Positions 1 through 9,023 of a stretch of 29,618 nucleotides of DNA are shown in pieces. The notes beneath the pieces were generated by a model. It had not been told where the DNA came from. It saw only the letters and a program-made list of their open reading frames with translations, and did no database searches. The translations under genes and the position numbers were made by a program. The DNA is from CAZDCZ01 sp964504155 (GTDB lineage Bacteria; Bacteroidota; Bacteroidia; Bacteroidales; UBA12077), in the NCBI GenBank assembly GCA_964504155.1, contig CAZDCZ010000039.1, positions 1 through 29,618 on the forward strand, in the 5' to 3' direction. Numbering within the stretch: position 1 is the first letter of the stretch; each line of letters starts with the position of its first letter.

Positions 1-53
1 AGTTAGTAAAATAAAAAATAATTCAAGTAAAAAATATCTCAAAACGATTATAT

Positions 54-80
54 TTTTTACTTTTGAATTAAAAGTAAAAA
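54..80. promoter_or_regulatory. Perfect 11-bp inverted repeat before the efflux genes
   Basis: Arms at 54-64 and 70-80 (TTTTTACTTTT / AAAAGTAAAAA) are exact reverse complements around a 5-base loop. The left arm overlaps TACTTTTG at 58-65, which fits the Bacteroidota -7 consensus TAnnTTTG and lies 37 bases before the ATG at 103. No good -33 TTTG was found at the expected distance. It could be an operator over a promoter, or a weak terminator hairpin of a gene left of the window. Confidence 0.4.
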
Positions 81-102
81 AGTTACTGATTAAAAATACA
101 TT

Positions 103-1524
103 ATGAATACAAAAATTTACAAAAGTTGTTTAATCATTTTTCTTTCTCTTTCGTCTTTAGCATTAAAATCGCAAGAGGTATGGAGTCTTGAAAAATGTAT
201 AGAATATGCCCAAAATAACAATATTCAGTTAAAACAACAGCATTTAAATACTAGAATAAACTCAAATGAGTATTTTCAATCGAAAATAAATCTTCTACCA
301 CAAATAAACGCCGGGGTAAGCCATAATTTTTCTTTCGGTAGAGCTTTAGACGAATCGACCTATGAATTTACAACCGGGCAAACTATACAATCGAGTAATT
401 TTAATCTTAATGCCTCAGTAGATTTATTTAAAGGCTTTCAGAATAAAAATAGTATTCAACAAAAACACTATAACCTAAAAGCCAGTATTCAAGATGAAGA
501 GAAATTAAAAAATGATTTATCTTTAAACATTACATCAGCATATTTGCAAATTCTTTTTAACCAAGAGCTGGTAATCAATGCTAAAAAGCAATTAGAAGTA
601 ACAATACAACAAGCAGAAAGAACAGCTCAACTTGTTAATGCCGGAAGTTTAGCAAAAGGAAGTTTATTAGATATAAAGGCTCAAAAAGCTTCGGAAGAAT
701 TACAACTTATAAAAGCCGATAATCAACTTCAGTTATCGTATTTATCGTTAGCACAGATGTTAGATTTAGATTCGCTTGAGAATTTCAGAATTGAAAAACC
801 CGAAATAAATATTCTAACGAAACAAGTGCTTACCTCATCAAAAGACATTTTTAATATTGCAAAAAACGAAATGCCACAAATAAAAAGCTCTGAGTTAAAG
901 TTAAAAAGCAGTATCGAGGGGATGCAAATTGCCAAAGGACTTAGATATCCAACATTGTCGGTTTATTATTCGTATGGTTCCAGATATTCAGATATACGAC
1001 AGCGTATAATTGGTTCGCAAGCCCAATCAATTCTTTTTGGAGAAACAGCAAGTGGAGAAGATGTTTTTGCAATGTCGCAAATACCTATTTATACCGATTA
1101 TTCTTTTAACGATCAGATCCTTGATAATAGAAATTCTGTATTAGCTTTTAACTTAAGCATTCCGATATTTAATAAATGGCAAACAAATAATTCGATTAGT
1201 AATGCAAAAATCTCTGTGTTAAATGCCCAATACAGTGTTAAAAATGAGCAAAACCAATTACTAAAAGATATTCAGCAAGCTTATGCCGATGCTTCAGCTG
1301 CATTAAAGAAATATTATGCTACAGAAAAAACAGTTGAATCGCTAGAGGAATCGTTCAGGTATACTCAGCAAAAATTTAATGTAGGAATGCTGAATTCTAT
1401 TGATTTTAACAATTCAAAAAATAAATTATCGCAAGCAAAATCGGAATTTTTACAAGCAAAATATGAATATATTTTCAAAATGAATATTTTAAATTTTTAT
1501 CAAGGGAATAAAATAGAATTATAA
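103..1524 (+). CDS. TolC-family outer-membrane efflux protein
   Basis: This is an outer-membrane channel subunit of a tripartite exporter. Residues 1-24 form a signal peptide ending in Ala-Leu-Lys-Ser-Gln, with mature EVWSLEKCIEYA, the usual opening of Bacteroidota TolC-like proteins. Two long helical repeats rich in Gln, Lys and Ala follow (about 30-225 and 255-470), as expected for the OEP fold, and the 473-residue length is typical. The next gene starts 37 bases after the stop and encodes the matching periplasmic adaptor, so the two are probably co-transcribed. No ABC or RND permease lies in the window; it could be left of position 1 or elsewhere. The substrate cannot be read from the sequence. 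Confidence 0.9.
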   Translation: MNTKIYKSCLIIFLSLSSLALKSQEVWSLEKCIEYAQNNNIQLKQQHLNTRINSNEYFQSKINLLPQINAGVSHNFSFGRALDESTYEFTTGQTIQSSNFNLNASVDLFKGFQNKNSIQQKHYNLKASIQDEEKLKNDLSLNITSAYLQILFNQELVINAKKQLEVTIQQAERTAQLVNAGSLAKGSLLDIKAQKASEELQLIKADNQLQLSYLSLAQMLDLDSLENFRIEKPEINILTKQVLTSSKDIFNIAKNEMPQIKSSELKLKSSIEGMQIAKGLRYPTLSVYYSYGSRYSDIRQRIIGSQAQSILFGETASGEDVFAMSQIPIYTDYSFNDQILDNRNSVLAFNLSIPIFNKWQTNNSISNAKISVLNAQYSVKNEQNQLLKDIQQAYADASAALKKYYATEKTVESLEESFRYTQQKFNVGMLNSIDFNNSKNKLSQAKSEFLQAKYEYIFKMNILNFYQGNKIEL

Positions 1525-1561
1525 GATATTTTAAACATACTAATTACTCAAATATAAAAGC

Positions 1562-2875
1562 ATGAAAACAAATAAATTACTAAAATATCTTCTCATATTT
1601 GCAGGTATATTAATTGTATTTGCAATTATTGGAAAGAAATCGGGATGGTTCGGAAAAGAAATTACAATAAAAGTAAGTACCGAAAATCCACAAAAAAGAA
1701 CGATTACCGAAATTGTTACAGCAAGCGGAAAGATTCAACCCGAAACCGAAGTAATAATCTCCCCTGATGTGTCGGGAGAAATTGTTGAATTAAATATTAA
1801 AGAAGGAGATAAAGTAAAAAAAGGAATGCTTTTATTAAAAATAAAACCCGACACGTACAAATCTATGGTTGCTAGGGCAAAGGCTACTTTAAATTCGACA
1901 AAGGCCAATTATGCTAATTCAAAAGCTATTCTTGCACAGGTTCTCGCAAAAAGCAAACAAACAAAACAAAATTACGAACGCAACAAAACATTATGGGATA
2001 AAAAAGCTATTTCGGAATCGGAATACGAATCGGCCCTTTCTACATACGAAATGTCTAAAGCCGAAATAAATGCCAGCAAGAAATCTGTTGAAGCGTCGAA
2101 ATTCACTGTAGAAAGCGCAAAAGCTACTCTAAAAGAAGCCGAAGAAAATCTTAGAAAAACGACAATATATGCTCCAATGAATGGTACTATCTCGCGATTA
2201 AATGTTGAACTCGGCGAGCGTGTTGTTGGAACAGTTCAAATGGCAGGAACAGAATTGCTTCGCATTGCAAATCTTAATCGTATGGAAGTAAAAGTCGATG
2301 TTAACGAAAACGATATTGTTAGAGTAAAACTAAACGACACAGCATTAATAGAAGTAGATGCGTATCTTGGAGAAAAATACAAGGGAGTAGTTACAGAAAT
2401 AGCAAATTCGGCAAACATTAGTGGAATATCGACAGACCAAGTTACAAATTTTGATGTTAAAATACTCTTATTGCCAAAATCGTACAAAAAATTAATTTCA
2501 ACTACTAACCCAAATCCTTTTCGTCCCGGCATGTCGGCATCGGTTGATATTCAAACAAATACAAAAAACAATATTCTCTCAATCCCAATTCAAGCTGTTA
2601 CAACAAGAGTAGATACTATTAATAATTCCGACAGTTTAGAACTTAATATAAATAAAAAACTTGAAGAAGTAGTATTTGTTGTTTCGCAAGATTCTGCATT
2701 AATAAAAAAAGTAAAAACAGGAATTCAGAACAGTAAATACATAGAAATTATTTCGGGTCTGGAAAAAGATGAAGTTGTTATTGTTGCGCCATATAGTGCT
2801 ATTTCGAGAAGACTAAAAGACAAATCGATTATTGAAGTAGTTGAAAAAAAGAACTTATTTAAAGAAAAAGACTAA
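1562..2875 (+). CDS. MacA/HlyD-type periplasmic adaptor subunit
   Basis: This membrane-fusion protein bridges an inner-membrane pump and the TolC-like channel encoded just upstream. One N-terminal membrane anchor spans residues 8-24. The first half of a biotinyl-lipoyl domain lies at about 61-100 (SPDVSGEIVELNIKEGDKV). A Lys/Ala/Glu-rich coiled-coil hairpin follows at about 105-195, then the second lipoyl half (IYAPMNGTISRLNVELGE) and beta-barrel and membrane-proximal domains to the end. The long hairpin and anchored N terminus fit MacA-like adaptors of ABC exporters better than AcrA-like lipoproteins. A strong terminator follows at 2901-2942, so no permease gene is co-transcribed downstream. 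Confidence 0.9.
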   Translation: MKTNKLLKYLLIFAGILIVFAIIGKKSGWFGKEITIKVSTENPQKRTITEIVTASGKIQPETEVIISPDVSGEIVELNIKEGDKVKKGMLLLKIKPDTYKSMVARAKATLNSTKANYANSKAILAQVLAKSKQTKQNYERNKTLWDKKAISESEYESALSTYEMSKAEINASKKSVEASKFTVESAKATLKEAEENLRKTTIYAPMNGTISRLNVELGERVVGTVQMAGTELLRIANLNRMEVKVDVNENDIVRVKLNDTALIEVDAYLGEKYKGVVTEIANSANISGISTDQVTNFDVKILLLPKSYKKLISTTNPNPFRPGMSASVDIQTNTKNNILSIPIQAVTTRVDTINNSDSLELNINKKLEEVVFVVSQDSALIKKVKTGIQNSKYIEIISGLEKDEVVIVAPYSAISRRLKDKSIIEVVEKKNLFKEKD

Positions 2876-2900
2876 GTTTGCAATAATAAAATTTTATTAT

Positions 2901-2942
2901 AAAGCTTAATTTTAGATTTTCTAAGATTAAGCTTTATTTTTT
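2901..2942 (+). terminator. Intrinsic terminator after the adaptor gene
   Basis: A 15-bp stem (2901-2915 with 2921-2935, one G-U pair) closes a 5-base loop and is followed by ATTTTTT. It starts 26 bases after the adaptor stop codon and ends 24 bases before tsaB, separating the efflux pair from the next gene. Confidence 0.85.
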
Positions 2943-2965
2943 AGATTTTTCTTAAAGTTTTAAAT

Positions 2966-3682
2966 ATGGCAATAATATTAAATATTGAAAGTGCTACATC
3001 TGTTTGTTCTGTTGCGCTTTCGCAAGATGGATATTTACTGGAAAGTAAAGAAAGTAATGAAGATAAATCTCATGCCAAATTACTCACTGTTTTTATCGAC
3101 GAATTACTTAAAAACAATAATATAAAACCTAAAGATATTAATGCAGTATCGGTTAGTAAAGGTCCCGGTTCGTATACAGGTTTACGTATTGGAGTTTCTA
3201 CAGCAAAAGGATTATGCTATGCTACCGACTCAAAATTAATTGCCGTAAACACCTTGCAGGCTATGGCATTTGGAATAATTTGGAAAATACAAAATAATGA
3301 AATAAAAATTTCCGATACTGAAAATGTTCTTTTATGCCCAATGATTGACGCGAGAAGGATGGAAGTATATTCTGCCATATTTAACCTTAATGGAGATTCT
3401 ATTAGGGAAGTAAAAGCAGAAATTATTGAAACAAACTCATTCGCTGAGACTTTGAAAAATAATAAAATACTATTTTTTGGCGATGGTTCCGAGAAACTCA
3501 CAAATACCATAATACATAAAAATGCCATTTTTATAAACGGCTTTAACCCATCGGCAGAATATATGATATCGTCAGTATACGAAGCATATAAGAAAAATGA
3601 TTTTGTTGATCTGGCATATTTTGAACCATTCTATTTAAAGGATTTCATTGCCACAAAACCAAAAAAAAATATCTTTAAATAA
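2966..3682 (+). CDS. tsaB: tRNA threonylcarbamoyladenosine biosynthesis protein TsaB
   Basis: TsaB is the non-catalytic partner of TsaD in making N6-threonylcarbamoyl-adenosine at position 37 of ANN-decoding tRNAs in the cytoplasm. The N terminus ILNIESATSVCSVAL is the ASKHA-fold opening, and SKGPGSYTGLRIGVSTAKGL (about 64-83) is the family signature. The 238-residue length is normal. The gene stands after a terminator, with efp following 85 bases later from what looks like its own promoter. I infer an essential housekeeping role from the family; nothing looks unusual. Confidence 0.93.
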   Translation: MAIILNIESATSVCSVALSQDGYLLESKESNEDKSHAKLLTVFIDELLKNNNIKPKDINAVSVSKGPGSYTGLRIGVSTAKGLCYATDSKLIAVNTLQAMAFGIIWKIQNNEIKISDTENVLLCPMIDARRMEVYSAIFNLNGDSIREVKAEIIETNSFAETLKNNKILFFGDGSEKLTNTIIHKNAIFINGFNPSAEYMISSVYEAYKKNDFVDLAYFEPFYLKDFIATKPKKNIFK

Positions 3683-3717
3683 AATATTAATAAACAATAA
3701 AAAAATATTTAGCAAGA

Positions 3718-3750
3718 TTGAAATATCTCAAATGATTTAAACTATTTTTG
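3718..3750 (+). promoter_or_regulatory. Probable promoter of efp
   Basis: TATTTTTG at 3743-3750 matches the Bacteroidota -7 motif TAnnTTTG and lies 17 bases before the ATG of efp. TTG at 3718-3720 is a candidate -33 element with a 22-base spacer, slightly longer than usual. Confidence 0.5.
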
Positions 3751-3767
3751 CAAAAAATTATATTACT

Positions 3768-4334
3768 ATGGCAAATACCTCAGATTTTAAAAACGGATTA
3801 TGTTTAGATATAGACGGTAATCTATTCGTAATTACACAATTTCAACATGTTAAGCCGGGTAAAGGCAGTGCATTTGTAAGAACTAAACTTAAAAATATAA
3901 AAACCGGAAAAGTTATAGACAGGACTTTTAATGCAGGAGTAAAAGTTAATACTGCTCGTATAGAAAGACGTCCATATCAATATTTATACAGCGACGATAT
4001 GGGATATAACTTTATGCATTTAGAAACTTTCGAGCAAATATCCATTCAAAAAGAAATTATTAATTCGGCAAACTTACTTAAAGAAGGACAAGCAACAGAA
4101 ATAGTCTTTCATGCTGATACGGAAACAGCATTGTTTTGCGAATTACCACCATTTGTTGAGATGGAAGTAACTTACACCGAACCCGGATTAAAAGGAGATA
4201 CTTCTTCAAGCACATCGTTAAAACCTGCTAAGATAGAAACAGGAGCTGAAATTTATGTTCCGTTATTTATAAATACCGGAGACAAAATAAAGATCGACAC
4301 AAGAGATAATTCTTATTCGGAAAGAGTAAAATAG
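3768..4334 (+). CDS. efp: Translation elongation factor P
   Basis: EF-P binds the ribosome between the P and E sites and relieves stalling at consecutive prolines. The 188-residue protein shows the three-domain pattern: an N-terminal KOW-like domain with the tip loop HVKPGKGSAF (Lys32 is the residue expected to contact the peptidyl-tRNA end), a middle OB domain, and a C-terminal OB domain with the signature DTRDNSYSERV. No EF-P lysine-modifying enzyme is encoded in the window, so the modification state of Lys32 is unknown. It lies between tsaB and a SpoIIE-type phosphatase gene. Confidence 0.96.
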   Translation: MANTSDFKNGLCLDIDGNLFVITQFQHVKPGKGSAFVRTKLKNIKTGKVIDRTFNAGVKVNTARIERRPYQYLYSDDMGYNFMHLETFEQISIQKEIINSANLLKEGQATEIVFHADTETALFCELPPFVEMEVTYTEPGLKGDTSSSTSLKPAKIETGAEIYVPLFINTGDKIKIDTRDNSYSERVK

Positions 4335-4378
4335 TAATATTTTTCATATATTTACTTGTTTGTAATATGTAAAATACT

Positions 4379-5614
4379 ATGAGTCTAGGAAGAAAGGCAT
4401 CAATAAATCGATTACAGCTTTTTTCATTTAAGCTAAATTCGTTACTTGCAATAACAAAGGCAATTAATGCAAATCTTTCTACTGAAGAATTATTAAAAAA
4501 ATACAAGACATTACTTAAAGATGATTTGAATATTGGAAGAACACTAATATTTAAATATGATAAAAGTTGGAAAGTAATACTAAATTACGGTTGTACAAAA
4601 AAGAATATTAAAAATATTGATATAGAAAAAGATTTACTGTGTCATAAAGAAATATCGTTTGTTACTTCATCTCAGAGCATTGGCTTAAATGGTTTTGATA
4701 ATATTATTCCGGTATATAATAACAATGTACCAATCGCCTATGTTTTAATAGGCGATATTGATGAAGAAAAAGCAGGTGTAAGTCCTACAATTAAACACTT
4801 GTATTTTATTCAAACTCTTTCGAATATTATTATAGTAGCTATTGAAAATATTCGTTTATATAAAGAAAGTTTAAAACAAGAAGCCTTAAAGAAAGAGCTT
4901 GAATTAGCATCGAAAATGCAAGCTATGTTAATACCCGAAGAAAGTCAATTGCCCAATAACAACAGAATAAAAGTCTCTACATTTTATCATCCACACTCAG
5001 AAGTTGGTGGCGATTATTACGATTTTTTACAACTCGATAAAAACAAAATAGGATTTTGTATTGCCGATGTATCAGGGAAAGGAATTTCTGCAGCCCTTTT
5101 AATGTCGAATTTTCAGGCAAATTTAAGAGCATTATTTACTACAAACTCTCCTCTCTCGGAAATTGTTATCAAACTTAACAAAACTGTATTATCGGCAGTT
5201 AATGGAGAAAAATTTATTACTCTTTTTATTGGCAGATACGACTATTCTACAAACAAACTTGAATATATTAATGCTGCTCATAATCCTCCGTTTTTATACG
5301 ATATTAACAACAAAAAATTAAGCTCACTTAAAGATGGCTGTGTTGGAATAGGTATGCTCGACGAAATTCCAAGTATAAAATCAGGAGAGATAACAATATC
5401 TCACCCATCAAAATTGTTTTGTTATACCGACGGTCTTGTCGAATTAGTTAGTGGAAACAGTGTAAAACTAAGAACACAAGAAATAGAAAATTGTCTTATA
5501 AATGACGATACTATCGATAAAAATATTGACGCAATAATAAAAAAACAAGGCATCCTAAACGATAATATTGCTATTTTTGATGATATTTCGATGATTGGTA
5601 TTGAACTATTTTAA
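4379..5614 (+). CDS. GAF-like/SpoIIE (PP2C-type) serine phosphatase
   Basis: This is an RsbU-like protein phosphatase that probably dephosphorylates an anti-sigma antagonist or similar partner. Residues about 20-160 look like a GAF-type sensor. A short coiled linker (KELELASKMQAMLIP) leads into the PPM/SpoIIE catalytic domain (about 195-411). Metal-binding acids sit in VGGDYYDF (Asp212), IADVSGKG (Asp230), YTDGLVE (Asp351) and the terminal NDNIAIFDDISM. No signal peptide or membrane segment is visible, so it should be cytoplasmic. No STAS-domain or anti-sigma kinase gene lies nearby. It starts 44 bases after efp on the same strand and may be expressed with it. Confidence 0.88.
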   Translation: MSLGRKASINRLQLFSFKLNSLLAITKAINANLSTEELLKKYKTLLKDDLNIGRTLIFKYDKSWKVILNYGCTKKNIKNIDIEKDLLCHKEISFVTSSQSIGLNGFDNIIPVYNNNVPIAYVLIGDIDEEKAGVSPTIKHLYFIQTLSNIIIVAIENIRLYKESLKQEALKKELELASKMQAMLIPEESQLPNNNRIKVSTFYHPHSEVGGDYYDFLQLDKNKIGFCIADVSGKGISAALLMSNFQANLRALFTTNSPLSEIVIKLNKTVLSAVNGEKFITLFIGRYDYSTNKLEYINAAHNPPFLYDINNKKLSSLKDGCVGIGMLDEIPSIKSGEITISHPSKLFCYTDGLVELVSGNSVKLRTQEIENCLINDDTIDKNIDAIIKKQGILNDNIAIFDDISMIGIELF

Positions 5615-5780
5615 CAAATAAACACATACGGAAAATTACCCTATTTTATTTACATAAAATGTTTTATTGCAAGAACAACGGTCTTTAGTCGACAGTTAAA
5701 AACCTATCAACTTCAATTTTCTACTAATTTATTTTTATCCCTTGCACGGTAAAATTTAATAGTCAACAAAAAACAAACCT

Positions 5781-7697
5781 TTAATTAAACTGAGCTCTAA
5801 AATTTACATGTGCCGACTCTGTTCCTAAAACAGTTATTAAATCACCTATTTTAAGAACACTATCTCCATGAGGAATTGAAAGATTATTGTTTCTACGAAT
5901 TAGAATTAAAGAACCATCTTTATGAAATGGAATATCTTTAATTGCCTTTCCATTAATATTTTTATTTCTTACTTTAATTTCTTCTAAACTAAAATTGTCG
6001 AAAGTTTCAATCAAAGTGTGATAAACTGTAGGAGAACAAATAATATTTTCTATTGTAGCAGCAATAACCCTTGTTACATCAATATATTCTACATTTATCG
6101 ATTTTAATTTAAGTTCTGTTTTTAAAGTCGATGCTTTAGTAATTAATTTTTCGTGATAAAACTCTTTTCTTAATAAATTTGAAATTACTAAATCTTTTCT
6201 TTCGTTACCGGTAAGAACAACAACATAATCATTAGGAGTAAGATTAATCTCATTGTAAGTACTTCGTACTAAAGCATTACCAAGATGCACATTTAATCCT
6301 TTAGAAAAAATATCGAGATATCTGTTTTTATTTCTTTCTAAAATTATTGAAGCTTTTCCATGCATATTTAATCTTCGTGCAAGCAAAACTCCGGCACTGC
6401 TTCCTCCAATAATTATTATTTTATTTTCTTTGAGAATATCTATAGGATTCAAATAATTATATAATAATGGAGAAAAAATACAAGTAAAAATAGCCATTAA
6501 AATAAAACTTGCATTTATCGACGAATCGATAATGCCCATATCCATACCAATTTTAGATGCAGCAATTATTAAACTCAAGCGAGATGCCATAAGAAATCCT
6601 CCGGCAAGGGCTTTTCTTGTTCCAAATAATCTTGCCCATAATAAAGAAGGAATTAATTTTATTAAAAACAAGATAGCACCTAAAGAAATAAGAAATATTA
6701 CTAATTTAGTATCTATATTATAAAATGACGAGATATCGAATTGCGCACCTACCATAATAAAGAATACAGGAATAAAAAACCCATATCCAATACCATCTAA
6801 TTTAATTAGTAAAATTGAACGTCCTTTATGAGAAAAAATTGATAATAATAATCCCGACAAAAAAGCACCCAGCAACATTATTTCGCTACCAATAAATTGG
6901 GATAACACAACGAAAATAAGAATTATTAATAAGGTTCCACGAATCTGTATCTGCGATGCTGCATGCGATAACTGATATAACATTTTTTTAAACAAAGGTT
7001 TCTGCATTATCCTTAAGCCAATTTTATAAAAAACATAAAACACAGCTATTAAACCAACAATATAAAATAGCTCGAATTGAAATCCGTTTTTTAAAATAAA
7101 TGCTGTAAACGAAAATAATATTATGCTAAAAATATCGGCAATAGCGGCAGCTGTTATTATCATTTGTCCGAAACGAGAATTATTCTCGCTTCTGTTTTTT
7201 AAAACAGGAAGTATTATTCCAACAGAAGTAGTAACCATTATAAGGGCAAAATACCACAAATTTTTAATTTCTATAATTTTAGAAAGAGCCAAGGTGCCTA
7301 TGTACGAAAGAAATAAGGAAATTATAAAAAATGAAATACCAACTAATAATGGGTTTTTAAGATAGCCGGAAAAACTCAATTTCTTTCGAGGCAAGGATGC
7401 TGCAATTTGATCGGTATCTATTTCGAGACCACCTAAAAACATTAAAAATATAAAACCCGATAAAGCCAAAGGCTCAAGCGAAGAAAGCGAAACATCATTA
7501 AAATTGACAATAACAAATTTTCCAACAATAAAACCGGCAATAATTTCTGCTATTACTGTGGGTAACTTATCGAATTTTAATAATGATAATACAATAGGGA
7601 CTAACCACGCAGTAGCAATTACTATTAATATAGGGAAATAATTAAATTCGAAAGAGATATTTAATAAGCCCCAAGAGTAAAAATTTAAGATATCCAT
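5781..7697 (-). CDS. Kef-type cation/proton antiporter with RCK domains
   Basis: This is a monovalent cation/proton antiporter of the CPA2 family in the inner membrane. Residues about 18-415 form some twelve hydrophobic segments, including AEIIAGFIVGKF and FIFLMFLGGLEID, typical of the Na+/H+ exchanger fold. An RCK_N (TrkA-N) Rossmann domain begins at about 425 (IIIIGGSSAGVLLARRL), and an RCK_C domain covers about 568-638, ending in a GDLITVLG motif. The cytosolic regulatory half implies gating by a nucleotide or other ligand. Length is normal for KefB/KefC relatives. It converges with the phosphatase gene; the 166 bases between them show no clear terminator. Ion specificity (K+ or Na+) cannot be decided. 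Confidence 0.9.
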   Translation of the reverse strand: MDILNFYSWGLLNISFEFNYFPILIVIATAWLVPIVLSLLKFDKLPTVIAEIIAGFIVGKFVIVNFNDVSLSSLEPLALSGFIFLMFLGGLEIDTDQIAASLPRKKLSFSGYLKNPLLVGISFFIISLFLSYIGTLALSKIIEIKNLWYFALIMVTTSVGIILPVLKNRSENNSRFGQMIITAAAIADIFSIILFSFTAFILKNGFQFELFYIVGLIAVFYVFYKIGLRIMQKPLFKKMLYQLSHAASQIQIRGTLLIILIFVVLSQFIGSEIMLLGAFLSGLLLSIFSHKGRSILLIKLDGIGYGFFIPVFFIMVGAQFDISSFYNIDTKLVIFLISLGAILFLIKLIPSLLWARLFGTRKALAGGFLMASRLSLIIAASKIGMDMGIIDSSINASFILMAIFTCIFSPLLYNYLNPIDILKENKIIIIGGSSAGVLLARRLNMHGKASIILERNKNRYLDIFSKGLNVHLGNALVRSTYNEINLTPNDYVVVLTGNERKDLVISNLLRKEFYHEKLITKASTLKTELKLKSINVEYIDVTRVIAATIENIICSPTVYHTLIETFDNFSLEEIKVRNKNINGKAIKDIPFHKDGSLILIRRNNNLSIPHGDSVLKIGDLITVLGTESAHVNFRAQFN

Positions 7698-7916
7698 AAA
7701 ATTTACTTTCTATTTATATATTTAAACTTTGCACATCAACACAATAAACATCACCTTATAGCAGATTCTTCAGTTTATTTTCATCAAACAATATAAGAAA
7801 AAAATAAATAATAATTTGAATAAATAATCTCGTTGACATGAAACTTTAATTTACAATTAAAAAATAATACCTTAGCACATTCAATTTTAGAGAAATTATT
7901 AGTTATTAAAATACAT

Positions 7917-8987
7917 ATGAAAAAAATACTATTTTATATAGCTCAAGAATATTATTGGCCAAGCTTAGAACCTATTTACAAAGAATTTGAAAAAGATGGC
8001 AATTACGATTTATATTTAAGCATAGGAAAAAATCAAAAACGATTTTTATATCTCTTCTTGATTTCACAAAAAAAAAATATTGAAAATGTTTTTAAAACTA
8101 AAGGATATAAGATTACTAATAACACAGAAGGTTTTGATGCTGTTTTTTGTGGTGCTCAAGTACGAAATCCAAAACAATTTGGCAATGCAAAATTAATAAA
8201 TGTAGATCACGGTCCCGGAATAAAATCATTGCGTTACCGACATTTACTAAAACAAAAAGACACAAAATACATCTGTTTTGTTGAAGGAAAATACAGAATG
8301 GAAAAATTCAGAAAATATGGCTTAGATAAAATACATGATGTTTTCGATACAGGTTTACCAAAGCTTGATAAATTCTTTAACGGATATTTCGATAGAAACA
8401 AGCTGATTGAAGAATATAATCTAGATAAAAACAAAAAAACAGTATTATATGCCCCATCGTATAAACCAACATCTATTTTTTTAGTTGGACATAAAATAGC
8501 ATCCTTACTCAATAAATATAATGTAATAGTTAAATTACATCCATACAGTTGGAGTGGCAAATATGCCTCGCACTCGCATCATAGATTCTTCGAGCGTTTA
8601 CAAAAAAAACATTCTAGCCTACATTTAGTATCACCCGACAAACACGATATTATGCCATATATGTTTGTTGCCGATACAATGATTAGCGATGGTTCGAGTG
8701 TTATTAACGAATTTCTTTCGCTAGAAAAATGCGGTATAATAATTAACTTACCCGAAGAAACTCACTCCGATGGTAAATCGCTATTAGAAAACGAAAGCTC
8801 TGAATGGCTAAAAGATTCTTTTATTCATATTAATCCCGACGAAGACATACATAAAGCCGTTGACGAAGCTATTAATCCGAACGAAGAAAGAAAATTACAT
8901 CTAAAAAAAGATAAAGAATATGTTTTCTCGCATACCGATGGGAATTCTGCAAATAAAGTAAAAAGCATATCGGAAAAATTATTTTAG
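7917..8987 (+). CDS. CDP-glycerol glycerophosphotransferase family protein
   Basis: This is a TagB/TagF-like transferase expected to move a polyol-phosphate unit from a CDP-activated donor to a lipid-linked or glycan acceptor at the cytoplasmic membrane face. Family motifs are present: VDHGPG (His98), VLYAPSYKPT (about 176-185), KLHPY (His208) and ADTMISDGSSVINEF (about 252-266), matching the catalytic His/Asp-Ser-Ser pattern. At 356 residues it holds roughly the catalytic domain without the long N-terminal part of Gram-positive TagF. The next gene, 36 bases downstream, encodes a nucleotidyltransferase that may supply the activated donor. The acceptor and exact donor are unknown. Confidence 0.82.
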   Translation: MKKILFYIAQEYYWPSLEPIYKEFEKDGNYDLYLSIGKNQKRFLYLFLISQKKNIENVFKTKGYKITNNTEGFDAVFCGAQVRNPKQFGNAKLINVDHGPGIKSLRYRHLLKQKDTKYICFVEGKYRMEKFRKYGLDKIHDVFDTGLPKLDKFFNGYFDRNKLIEEYNLDKNKKTVLYAPSYKPTSIFLVGHKIASLLNKYNVIVKLHPYSWSGKYASHSHHRFFERLQKKHSSLHLVSPDKHDIMPYMFVADTMISDGSSVINEFLSLEKCGIIINLPEETHSDGKSLLENESSEWLKDSFIHINPDEDIHKAVDEAINPNEERKLHLKKDKEYVFSHTDGNSANKVKSISEKLF

Positions 8988-9023
8988 TAATTCTTTTTTT
9001 CGATATGTAAATAATATAATAAT

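Noticed and set aside
5615..5780. Terminator between the convergent phosphatase and antiporter genes
   Set aside because: Only a 5-bp AT stem (TTTTA/TAAAA around 5645-5660) was found, too weak to call.
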